A stretch of DNA of 64,000 nucleotides from Sceloporus undulatus (taxonomy: Eukaryota; Chordata; Lepidosauria; Squamata; Phrynosomatidae): contig NC_056524.1 in the NCBI RefSeq assembly GCF_019175285.1, positions 146,172,948-146,236,947 of the forward strand. The letters run 5' to 3'. The position numbers and the translations under genes are program-made. This document shows, in pieces, positions 36,701 to 49,700 of this stretch. How positions within the stretch are numbered: position 1 is the first letter of the stretch; every line of letters starts with the position of its first letter. The notes under the pieces were generated by a model. It saw nothing but the letters and a program-made list of their open reading frames with translations, searched no databases and had not been told where the DNA came from.

Positions 36701-39700
36701 CTATTACTTCCCTTGATCTAGACACTATACTTCTATTGATGCAGCCTAAAATCGCATTGGCTTTGTTAGCTGCCGCATCACACTGTCGACTCATGTTCAA
36801 CTTGAGGTCTACTTGGACTCCTAGATCCCTTTCACTCGTAGTCTCGTTCAGCCAGGTGTTCCCCATCCTATATCTGTGCATTTCATTTTTCCACCCTAAG
36901 TGCAGTACCTTACATTTCTCCCTGTTGAATTTCATTTTGTTAGTCTTGGCCCAACTTTCCAGTCCGTTCAGGTCACTTTGAATCTTGATCCTGCCCTCTG
37001 GGGTATTAGCTATTCCTTCTAATTTGGTGTCATCTGCAAATTTGATAAGTATGCCCCCAATTTTGTCCTCCAAGTCATTGATAAAGATGTTGAATAGCAC
37101 TGGGCCCTGGACAAAGCCCTGTGGGACCCCACTGGTCACTTCTCTCCAGGATGAAAAGGAGCCATTGTTGAGCATCCTTTGGGTTTGACCGGTCAGCCAG
37201 TTACAAATCCATGTAACAGTTGCCTTGTCTAGCCCATATTCTACAAGCTTGTTTGCAAGAATATCATGGGGAACTTTGTCAAAGGCCTTACTGAAATCAA
37301 GATATACTATATCCACAGCATTCCCTTCATCTACTAAGCTGGTAATTTTATGAAAAAAAGAGCTCAGGTTTGTCTGGCATGACTTGTTTCTGTGAAACCC
37401 ATGTTGACTTTTTGTGATTGTGGAATTGCCATCTAGATGTTCACAGACTCTCTGTTTAATGATCTGCTCTAGAATCTTTCCTGTTATAAATTTCAGACTA
37501 ACTGGACAATAATTGTTTGGATCCTCTTTTTTCCCCCTTTTCGAAGATGGGGACATTTTCCCTTCTCCATTCTGTTGGGACTTCTGTTGTCCAGGAATTC
37601 TCAAAGATTATTGCCAATGGTTTGGATATTATATTTGCCAGTTCTTTTAATACCCTCCTGGACCATGCCCTTCAACTGGAAGAAGAGATGAGATGACAAC
37701 TTGTGCATCCATCTCTTTCAGCCTCCTACCCAAAGCCTCATAATCCCTTATGATATTCTGAAGGCTGTGTCTTGTAGTATCATTGGTTCCCACATGAACC
37801 AAAAGAAAGGGGTAATGGTTAGTAGGCTTGACAAGTCTTGTCAGGCTCTCTGTCACATCACGGATCTTTGCCCAGGGAGACAACACACCTCCCGAGACAT
37901 CTTATCAGGCCCACAAACCACTGCTTCTGTACCCCTCAGCAAGGAGTCCCCCCCCCACCAGACGCCTCCTCCGAGTAACAGCTGTTCCCTTTGGTGGAAC
38001 TTTGTGGGTCCCCTGCTCTGTCCCTGAAGTCTGTCCCTGCTGCTGTTCCTCATCATCCTTGATAATAGAGAGAGAGAATGAAATCTGTTCTGTAGCTGCA
38101 AGCTTACAGAATGTTGCTTGGTTTCCCTACTTCTGCGTGGACATTCCTCCAACTATCTAATTCTGTTGAATGTGATGTGACCTCTTTCTCCCCAGCAACT
38201 TTCTCTGTGTGTTTCCCGTCCAAGGCCGTCTGGTCTGTTCTGGTCAGGAAAACTTCTTGATCACTATGATGCTGAAGTGTAGCTACCTGGGCCTCCAGCT
38301 GCTGTATTTTCTCTTCTGAGAGGGCTACCAACTTGCACTTGGTGCAGGTGAAGTTCCCCATATCTGTAGGCAAGAAGACAAATATCCCACAAGTGTTGCA
38401 GGTGACTGCAGCAGGGCCTTCAGTGTCCATACTGAGAAGTCTTAAGGAGGCACTGAAACAAGACTGTGGGCTTCCCCTGCTAAACTTGGCCTTTGTCCCC
38501 AAGCTCTGTCACTGAGTTCAAGTCACTGGGCCTATAGTTATATTATCCCCACTAGCCCCTTGAGGGGAAAAAAGAGAAAAGTGAAAATTTTATAGAGCCC
38601 CCTCCAACAATGTTCTCAGGTCAGCTTCTCCTCTAGTCTCCAAAACCTCCTTCACTGTATAAGAAAAATTAACAGTGCGCGCCTCTGGCAGCCTTCTGTA
38701 GAATTAGGGTTGAGACTCCTCCCAGCAGTGACTCCCAGAATGCAATAGCTCAAAGTCTAACTTTAGATCTCACCCCAAGCACATGGAGAAGAAAACTAGC
38801 CTTTTCCTCCTTGAAGGAAATGAACTAGATTCCCTCTGCCAACCTACTGTAGAATTAGGATTGAGACTCCTCCCAGCAGGCAAAGGGCAACAGAGTTGAT
38901 TGCTGTCATATGCTGAGGCTGTAAAATGTATTGGTATAATCCATAAAGTCAATGATGACATCAACAGCATTTCACACATGAAAGTTTTTAGATGAAGTGT
39001 GAAAGGGGGCAGACTGGAAAGAGCTTTCCACATGTATAAGACATTGTACAATAGATAAATACAGGCAACTGGATAGGGCCTTTTTGGATGTACTGTAATA
39101 TAAGCTGTGGGAGAACAGCAGCCACTCTTATCTGTATAGTTTGAGGCTTGGGTACATTCCATGTGTGGGTAGATCATTTCAAACACCCAAAAAACGAGAG
39201 GTCATTGTTGGATTACTGGAGGAGATACCCAGCCCTACCTTGTTGCTTTTTCAACATCAAGAAATAGCATTTTTTTCAAAACCAGAAGTGGACTTCCAAC
39301 CAATCCAGTTTTTGTGCCTTTTTTGGAGGCGGGGGGTAAACTGTATTGTGCTATGCAGAAAATCCTGCAACAGATAATTGCCTCTGAAACTACAAGGTTG
39401 CCCATTTCTTTGTTAAAGGTGGAAAAAGCTCTAGCCTCCCATGTATCTTGAGTCCCTGTACTGGGGGGAAGGTGGGATATAAATAATTAAAAAATGTATC
39501 TGGTTACTCTAGGCAAAAATGGCAAGATAGACATTTAAACAATTTTTTTTTCAAAATTCACACTACCACATCCTTCAGACAATTATCCACCTTTGTGGAT
39601 ACCAGGCCCATGCATTTAATTCATTTATACATCTGATTGCTTCTTATTCTTTTCTTCATCTAGGTACCAGCAACTGTTAAATGAAATCCATCAATGTTAC

Positions 39701-40541
39701 CTTGATCAGCGGGAACACTTACTGAGCCCCAGCATTACTAGTACTGTAATGGAATTAACTAATCGCAACAACAGAGATCATTGTGCTCTGGTAAGATGAT
39801 CCTTGCTATTGTTGTCTTACGTTTTCTTTTCATAATATGGGTTCCCTTTGAATTCTTGGAAGATCTGGCTTTGCCAAATCATTAATAGTGTTACTGTTTT
39901 TTAGCTTTCAGTATGTTCTATTGGATTTTTTTTCTTAACTTACAGGAAGGAAAAGAGTCTTGCTAGAATTTGTACTCCATCAGCACCGTCATGTAGATTC
40001 TTTTGAAACTTTCCAAAATAAATCAGAATTGCTGAAGGAACTTTGATTTTACATGTCCATCTTGTGTGATTACAGCTGAGCAAATGACTTTTGAACACTC
40101 TAGATAAACAAATACTCTTGGCTAAAGCTTGAAGAGGAGGTTGAAACAAGTGTAGGTCCCCAACCCTCTCTTAAACTGAAGGATTGAGGGTTCTTGTTTC
40201 TTGTCAACTAATTCTGTAGTTTGTCTGGGGTCCCATTACAGATTCACAGGGACCTCCATAAAGATTGAACCAAAGAATCTAGTCCTTATTAAAGGACATT
40301 GCAGAGAATTACTGCAGTGTAAAAGGGAAGAAAAATTGACTCCAGGGATGGAGGCAGACAGATCCATAGTCATCTGTTGCTATGTGTATGCTATATTTGT
40401 TTTCTTAGTGGAAACCTCTCTGACTACACTTGCAGCAAGTGCAAATTGGTGACTCTTTCAGAAGAGAAGGTCAGCACACTTCAGCAACCTGTTGCCACTC
40501 TTCAGTGCATGAGAGCAAATGAGGACTTCCTGGATAGAACA

Positions 40542-40587
<46 letters not shown>

Positions 40588-42257
40588 CTTTATTTATAAA
40601 GCGCTGCAAATTTACACAGGGCTGTACATACAGTCTTTTTAATTAGACGGTTCCCTGCCTTCAGGCTTACAATCTAAAAAGACACCACACAAAAGAAGAA
40701 GGGAGTAGTGGTGGGGAAGGGGATGAAAACCAGCAGTTCCTCTCTACCTCCAAGGCCTGGACCAAGGCAGATGGACTGGAGGGAGGGCTTGGCTTCATAA
40801 TGGATGGTTAATCTTCATCCAGGGAGGCAAGCGAGAATTATGCAAGGCCTGGGAACGCTTCTCTGAACAGGATGGTCTTCAACTCCGTTTTGAAGCTGGT
40901 TAAAGAAGTGATGGCTCTGGAAGAAGGTTCCAGGAGAGAGGGGCAGCGAGTGAAAAGGGGCGAATCCGAGATGGGGCAGAGGAAATCCTGGGCTGGGACA
41001 GCAGATCTTGACTACCAGAACAGAGGGCCCGAGTGGGAAGGTGAGGAGAAAGAAGTTCTGATAAGTAAGGAGGGGCCAACCCATGGAGGGCTTTAAACGT
41101 GGACAGCAGGAACTTATACTGAATGCGGAAAGGGAGGGGGAGCCAGTGAAGGGATGCCAGCAAAGGAGAGATATGGTCAGAGTGGTGGGCAGATGTGATA
41201 ATGCGTGCAGCTGAATGCTGGACAGAAATTAAAGGACGGAGGTGAGAAAGAGGAAGCCCTGCCAGAAGGATGTTACAGTAATCAAGTCATGAGATCACTA
41301 AGGCATGGACCAGGATCTTGGCAGTAGAGGCGGAGAGAAATGGTCGGATTTTGGCAATATTGTACAAAAGGAATCTACAAGCCTTGGCTGTGGTCTGGAT
41401 CTGAGGGATACACGACAGAGAAGAATCAAAGATAAAACCAAGACTGCGGGCTTGCTGGACTGGTTGAATAGAAATGTTGTTCACGGAGACAGAAAAGGAG
41501 TGTGGGTGGACTTAGGAGGAAAGACAAGAAGCTGTCTTGGACATGTTGAGCTTCAAACGCCGATGGCGTATCCACTGCGAGACAGCTGTGAGACAAGACG
41601 AAACTTGCTGTTCAAGCCTTGGGGAAAGGTCAGGGGTGGAAAGATACAGCTGGGTGTCATCGGCGTACAGATGGTAGGAAAAACCAAAAGAGCTAATGAG
41701 TTTACCTAAGGACAGTGTGTAGAGAGAAAACAGAAGGGGACCCAGAACAGAGCCCTGGGGCACTCCAACAGATAAGGGAACAGAGGACAGAGAACTAATT
41801 TTACCGAACCGACAGGAAGAAAGTGCCAGGAAAACGGAAGAGGACATAGAGGAAGTCCTCAATGAGGAATTGAGGCAGAGACTGCTGAAAGGAAGCAGGT
41901 CAGAGACAGAGGGAGGAGCTGGCAGCCACTAGCTCTCTCTCCATAGCTGCAGCCCCAGTCCCTCATGTGAGGCTAACAGCGAGAGGCCAACAGAGGTGTT
42001 TGACATAGCTGTTTAGCTGGGAGTTTTGAGGAAGAGCTGGAGCTCTGTTCTAGTGACTACTCAGATTACCATACATACTCGATTATAAGTCAAGAAATTT
42101 ATGCCCCAAAATGGACTCCAAAATCATGGGTAGATTTATATATGGGGCAATGTTAATGCTGTTTATAAATTTCCTGAAAAAAGTGCCCACCTTCCTCTGT
42201 AGCCAGGGATTCTGTAACAGCTCACTGTTTGAGTCCCTGGTGCGCTCCCCTCTCTCC

Positions 42258-42297
<40 letters not shown>

Positions 42298-45200
42298 TAT
42301 CCCTCAGCCTTCCCCGGCAGCCAGAGCTAACAAGCAGCTGCTGAGTCAAGGAAGAGAGACAGTATGCCCGGGCTTGGACCCCGTTTTCCAAGCCTTGAGC
42401 CTGGAAATCCTGGCTGAAGAGAAGAAGGAGAGAGAGAGAGGTTTGTCTCCCCTTTTGCAAGCCATAACCCTTGGGAATCCTGGGTAAAGAGGAGAGAGAG
42501 GGGGGGTTTCTACCCCCCTTTTGCAAGCTATAACCCTTGGGGATCCTGGGTAAAGAGAAGAGAGAGAGGGGTTTCTATCCCCCTTTTGCAAGCCATAACC
42601 CTTGGGAATCCTGGGTAAAGAGAAGAGGGGGGTCTACCCCCCTTTTGCAAGCTGTAAGCCTTGGGAATCCTGGATGAAGAGAAGAAAGAGAGAGAGAGGT
42701 CTGCCCCCCCCCTTTTGCAAGCCATAACCCCTTAGTATCCTGGGGTGAAGGGCAGAGAGAGGGGGTTTCTACCCCCCTTTTGAAAGCCATAAGCCTTGGG
42801 AATGCGAAGAGTGTGTGTGTATGTGCGTGCATGTGCTGACGTTTGTTTCCCCTTTTCCATGCTGAGACTGTGACCCTTGAGAGAGGTCTAGTGAGGAAGA
42901 CATAGGGAGGGACATGGTGCTTTGTTTCCCCCTTTACATCTTTTGTAACATGCCCCACTGTTTGACTCTTGACTTATCCACAGGTCATATCAAAATCCAT
43001 GATTTTCACCCCAAAAACTGCCCTTGACTTATACATGAGGTACACTTATACGCAAGTATATATGGTACCCAGTATACCAAGTGAGGGAGACGCAATTCTA
43101 TGTGATGTTTGTGTTCTTGCCGATGGTTATGGCTACATTTCATCAGGTATAAGTCGTTTTGTCTTGTTGGAAGAGAAGGTTCAGCAACTTGAGGCCCATT
43201 TGTCCACTTTTAGCATGCAGGAGGTTTTCTTGGACAGAGCAGAGCAGATTGCACAGATATTTACTTTGTCTGTACTTCCACCTAAACATTAGGAAGAACC
43301 TTCCTGACAGTAACAGCTGTTTGACAATGGAACACACTGCCTTGGGCAGTAGTGGAATCTCCTTCTTTGGAGCTTTTAAACAAAGGCTGCATGTGATCTC
43401 TTTCAACTCTATGATTCTGTGATATCCCTGAGGAAGCATCCTGGGGGACAGTCACTGACAGGAGCAGACCATTTACAGGGGATTCGGAATCATTCCACCT
43501 AAGCAATCATTTCCTACATTTTCCTACAACAGTGGTGAAGAGGCCCAAGGACAGACAAGCAGCAAGAGACATTGCAAGCAGAGAAAGGAGTCAGCTTAAC
43601 CATTAACTTCAGGCAGAAGAAAAGAAAGGCGCTGGTGGTAGGGGACATATTGTCCAGAGTTATAGAAGGGTAACATGCTGCATAATAGCATCCACTAGAG
43701 CATTCCAAAAAAGTATCACCATGTCCTTTATAGACTACACCAAAACCTTTGATTATATAGACCATGAAAAGATATGATTGTCTCTTAAAGTAATGGATGT
43801 ATCATTACATTTGATCATCCTGATGTGAAACCTGTACACAGAACAAGAGCCTACCATTAGAACAGAATACAGAGAAATAGAATGGTTTCTAGTGCAAAGG
43901 AATATTGTAAGAAAAGGTCAAAAGTCAGAATGAGCTAAGACTGACTAAGAAAGCAGGAAGTAACAAGAAGGAGTTTTTCAGATATGTTCAAAGCAAGGAA
44001 ATGGTGGGACCACTGCTCAGAAAAGGATGCTAAAATGCTAACACATTTTACACAACAAAAAGGCAGAACTGCTGGACACCTATTTGGCTACATCCCACCC
44101 CCCACCCCCTGCAAAGAGGTTCTTTGTGCTTCCATCCATCAGCAGGGACTTTGGCAAGGAATCCGGATTGCAAATCAAGATTGATAAGGAGTTAGTCAGG
44201 AATCACCCAGTTAACCTAAACGAGTTCACATCTGCAAAACCAAATGAACTGCCTCCTAGAGTATTGAAGGAACTGGCTGACATACTCACAGAACCACTTA
44301 CTATCATTTTTGAGACATCTTGGAGAATGGGTGAGGTGCCAGAGGGCTAGAGATAATCAAATATTATCCTTCTCAAAAAAGATCCAAGAAACTATAGGCC
44401 AGTCAGCCTGACCTCTATACCAGGAGAATCTTAGAATGAATTATACAAGAGTCTGATTTCAAATATCTTGATAACTATGCAGTGATCAGTAGGAGCCAGC
44501 ATGGGGTTTGTCAAGATCAAGTCCTGCCAAACTAGTCTTATAAGCAGACACTAATTCTCTTTGCATAGCCTCCCACCCTGAGACCTTGCCATCAACAACA
44601 GAACAATACACAGATTAACATGGAAATCACTCTTCCTCACCCAGGGTCACACAGTATATATATTCCCAACTCTCTTCCATGTCAGCATTCTCTGAAGATG
44701 CCAACCACAGATGCTGGTGAAACATCAGGAATAAACTCTTCTAGACCATGGCCACATAGCCCGAAAAAACCCACAAAAAACTTACATATTTTTTTCAGTG
44801 AGATCACTAGTTTAGTAGATAGTAGAAATTTGCCCTCTCCATATGCGGGGATACATTCTGGATGCATATGGCGGAAAACGCGTAAGCTCAAACCCCATTG
44901 GTTGCAATGGGGGGACGCTTCTGCATTTAGTGCGACGCAAACGCACCATGGGTACACGTGCCATTTCATGTCCCGGAAGCTTAACCTTCTGTGTAAGGTT
45001 AAAGCCACGTATGGCATGTCTGCGTATGGTGCGGGCGCGCTATACAGATTACATCAAAGCCTTTGATAAGGTCCCCCATAATATTTTGATTAGTAAATGG
45101 ATTAAATATGGAATAAACACTGTCAGATTGATCCATAATTGGTTGGAAAACCATGTACAAAAAGTCATCATGAATAGTTGCAAAATTCAAAAGGAGCTTG

Positions 45201-46716
45201 ATAAATTAGAAGTTAATAAAATGAAATCAAAATGCAAAACTCTACATAGTTTTTCAGTCAAGGGCAGTAATAGTCCCACTGTATTTTGTGCTGGTCAGAC
45301 CTGATCTGAGTATAGTGTTCATTTCTGGGTGACTCGTTTTAAGAAGGATATAGCCAAGTTGGAGCAAGTTCAAAGAATAGCAACAAGGATGATAAGAGGT
45401 ATGAAGAAGAAAACATATGAGGAAATCAAAGGCTTTCATGGCTGGCATCAATAGTTTTTTGTGGGTTTTTCGGGCTATGTGGCCATGTTCTAGAAGAGTT
45501 TACTCCTGACTTTTCGCCAGCATCTCTTAAGATGCCAGCCACAGATGCTGGTGAAACATCAGAAATAAACTCTTCTAGAACATGGCCACATAGCCTGAAA
45601 AGCCACAAAAACATATGAGGAAAGGTTGAAGGACCTCAGCATGTTCAACTTGGCGAAGAGAAAACTGAGAGGTGACATGATTGCATTCTTTAAATATCTC
45701 ACGGGCGGTCACAGAGAGGAGGGGGCAGATCTGTTCTCTGCTGCTCCAGAAGGTAGGACCAGGTCTAATGTTTTGAAGTTTCAGGAGTGTAGATTTCAGT
45801 TCAGTGTAAGAAGAAACTTCTTGACTGTAACATATATATTTGTATCTTGTCTTCGTTCTCCAAAAGAGTGTCTACTAATTGTGGCAACAGATCCAGGAAC
45901 ATGTTTTTCTTTTGTACACATGGCACTGAATCTGGGCAAAAAAAGCGGCTTATTTCGCTGCGATTCTGACTTGGATTTTTTTCTGAGTTGTAATCGAATC
46001 TGACCCATCATTCCTATTAAAAACGGGTACAAACAGACCTGAGTTTTTTTACCTCTGTTTTCGTTCCCATTGGTATTTTCCCTGTGATAATTTGAAGCGG
46101 GTTATTTTGCTCCCCATTCCCATTGCTCTTCTGGAAGCTCTTTTTTTAAAAGCAGCTGTCAATCAAGCGCCTAAGCGCTTGACGTCACAGCCAATTAGTC
46201 TCTTAGGCGCTTTTCCCCTCCAGGAAAGGGAAAAGGGAGCCTCTGTTTGCCCCAAATCCCTTTGCGTCCAGGCACTTCTGTGTCTCCCCAGACTCCCTCT
46301 GGGAAAGAGAGAAGAGGAGCCTCTATTCGCCCCAAATCCCTTTGCCTCCCCCATTGCTCCCTGGGCTGTTTGGGGGGCGATCAAGCAGGCATGTAATGCA
46401 AAGCTGATCTGCTGCTCAGGCGCTCAATCAGAGGCAAAAAAAGAAAAAAATAATAGTTAAAAATGGTGTTCAATGGGTCTCCTCACACATCAGTCTATGA
46501 ATGTGGAGCGGGGGGAGGTTGCAGGGGGCGTATGAGCAGGCAATTCTTTTACTTGTCATCTTTTGTTCATCCTTGATTTTCTTCTCCTCTTTTATAAAAA
46601 CCTAGAAACAGTATTCTTCAATTAGATAAGCAATCATCACTATCTGGATGCCAGAATTCCTGGATGCCATTTTCCTTATGTTAGTTCTTTCTTCTGCAGC
46701 CAATGTTCCCAGAGTT

Positions 46717-46760
<44 letters not shown>

Positions 46761-49700
46761 GCACGCACGCATGCACACACAGAGCTAACTTCCTGTATTA
46801 GCTATCATTCTGTTAAATTCTGTCTTAAAATTATATGAACAGGCTGAGAAGCTGGCAACAGAATATTTACTGCCTATAGCTAGATATCAATTGCATCTTT
46901 TTTTAAAGAACATGTTAACAACTGCTTGCTAACTATTAATATATTTCTTTATAAATTTCAGGTGCGAAGTGGCTGTGCCTTTATGGTTCATGTGTGCCAG
47001 GATGAGCATCAACTGTATGACGAGTTCTTCACAAAACCAACACCAAAACTAGAGTAGGTGGCATGTGTCATCTTTTATTGCAATAAATCTTGATTGTAAC
47101 TGTCCACATACAGATTATCAACTTGGGAGAGAAGTGATTACATAGCTCCCAACACTTTGAGCTCATAGTGTGTTCTCTAACAACCTGTATATTTTTATGT
47201 TTTTTTGACCAAAACTTCAAAAAAGTATTTACTTTTGCCAGCTTGTTTTGCATTGGGAAAAAGAATTAGTTGTAGAGAACTAATATTTGGAGAGGAGTGG
47301 ACAAAGTAACTTAGGATAAGAGGCTGAGCTGAATGAGGAGTTTATGTGTCCCCCCCCCCTCCCCATTTTATCACATTCATGAATGTTGCCTTTTCAGCAC
47401 AGTTCAAAGGCCTTCTCAGTTTAATTTAATGCTGGACCATTGTATGGTCCAGCTTGTTTGCATCTTGTATTTTATAAATCACCTTCTGGCATAATCTAAC
47501 TGTCCAATTCTTTGCATGCTTATCTAGTGACGTGTTTCACAGCGTTCAGTAGGTATACTCCCACATAACTATGCAGACACAGTTGGGTAACTAAACACAT
47601 TACCATGCTTACCTCAGACACTATAAGTTAACCAGTTGTGTCTGCAAATTAAGTTACATACAGCACCACTCTCCTGTAGGGGCGATTAGTGGTTACTGAT
47701 ACTTAAAAAGAACATGAAGAAGATTTTACAGAATTGTCCCTGCAAGATCATCCCCACCTTCTCACCTCCTTTTCTATTCTTACCCTGTTTTCTGCCATTT
47801 TTCTTTCCTAGAGGTCTCACCCTTCCACACTGCTCCTACAGATGAAATCTGACCCTGTTCTACAGAAAGGGCAGAAGGTGAGGCCTGAAGAAAAGAAACT
47901 AGCACTAGTAGATCATGTTTAATGTTCTGCCCCCTCTGCACTGCAGTGGAAAAATGAAAACAAAAATAATATCCAGAATAATACGTAAGCAGCACATAAG
48001 ACACTACTGTCATAAAAGAAACCAGAGCTAATCCGGCAATATCATGCCTTCTTTTCTTTCTTACAGTGAACTTTTGGAGAAATTATGCCTGTCATTATAT
48101 GATGTCTTCAGGCCATTGATCATCCATATAATTCACCTAGAAACACTGTCTGAACTCTGTGGGATTCTCAAAAATGAAATGCTTGAAGATCATGTGCAAA
48201 ACAATGGTAAGTGTAATTTTAAAAAAAATATCAAAACATTGATTAAGATTTGTAACATAATTCTTAAATGTAATGAAATATGTTCATAAAATCTGTTTCT
48301 TTTTCAACTTACAAATGTGTATGAATATTACAATATATATTTAAAATATTATTTTTTGTAGAAATAAACCTCTCATCACAACTTTGCTAGTATCCCATAC
48401 TATTTTCATTAATGAATCTGGAGTGCAGTTTTCATTAAAAAAAAATTTTTTTAATTCTTTTTTGACTTTATTTACAAAACACTCATCACTTAGTAATTGT
48501 CCTTTAATTTCCAATGATACTCGTCTGTATTAAGTCTTTCAATATATAATTCTATCAAATTATGGTCAGAATATGTTCTGGGTTCAATTTCCATTTTTTG
48601 AGTTCTTGTACTTAACTCTCTCGACACTAAAAATAAATCTATTCTGGATAACGATTGATGGCTTTCTGAAGGCACACACAACAACAACAAAAAGCAAGTT
48701 GAAGTGGGTTCAGAGAAGGACAACAAGGATGATAAGAGGTTGAAGGAGCTGGGCATGCTCCACTTGGTGAAGAGAAGGCTGGGGGGTAACATGATTGTAC
48801 TCTAAATACCTCAAGGGCTGTCACAAAGAGGAGGGGACAGATCTGTTTTCTACTGCTCCAGAGGGTAGGTCCAGGTCTAATGTTTTGAAGTTATAGGAGG
48901 GTAGATTTCAATAGAATGTAAAAGGGAACTTCTTGACAGTAAGAATGGTTTGGCAGTGGTTTTGGTGGGGTCATTATTATTCCAGCAAAATTGTTTTTTG
49001 AAGTCATGCAAATAATAATGTGTGTTCATTTCACATGGATATCCTTTCCCACGACCATCTGATGATGGTTTTGACTAAGAGCTTTCTTTCTTTCTTTTCC
49101 CCATTCTTTCTGCTATTAAGCTGTTCTCCATTACCACCACCAGCTCTTTTAGTTGTTTATGGATTGTTCAATAATTAAAGAGATGTTCTCAGCAGGTTGC
49201 TCATTTTTTCATAAGCAGATGATCACTCTATGCCCAATGAATATTTTTGGAATTACCATTTTCATATACAGTGGACCCTTGTTATACGCTGGGGTTTGGT
49301 TCCAAGATCCCCTGTGTATAACAAAATCCGTGTATGCTCAAGTCCCATTAAGTATAATGACATAGCAAAATGGTGTCCCTTATAAAAAATGGAAAATTAA
49401 GGTAAATTTATACTTTTTTGGAACATTTTCAAACCGTGTATGCTTGAATCCATGTATAAAAAATCCGTGTATAAGAAGGGCCGACTGTACTTTGTTTATG
49501 GTTTCTTATTCAGCAAGTACAGCAGGGCTTGGAAAATGTTGCCAGATGTTGATAAACTACTGCTCACATTATCCCTGAACATTAGCTCGGTATGATGGGA
49601 AATGTACAACAATATCTGGAGAGTCAGTTTCTTCAACCTAAAGTTCAGCATGTTATCTCAGTTGATATGTAGATTATTATAGGGTTAGAATTGCAGCAGC

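Larger units (their letters stand above)
43915..45840 (+). mobile_element. CR1/L3-like LINE, invaded by at least three elements
   Basis: Sense pieces in order: linker [18 protein letters not shown] (near 43950), RT approach [20 protein letters not shown] (44250) and NYRPVSLTS (44395), then [11 protein letters not shown] (44795), [20 protein letters not shown] (45045) and the C-terminal region with [20 protein letters not shown] (45660-45840). Foreign DNA separates them at about 44535-44785, 44825-45040 and 45426-45609. Decayed; same subfamily as 27960 and 48690. Confidence 0.8.

Noticed and set aside
42384-42800. CRISPR-like array (regular repeats)
   Set aside because: Eukaryotic context, no unique spacers; the units are contiguous minisatellite copies.
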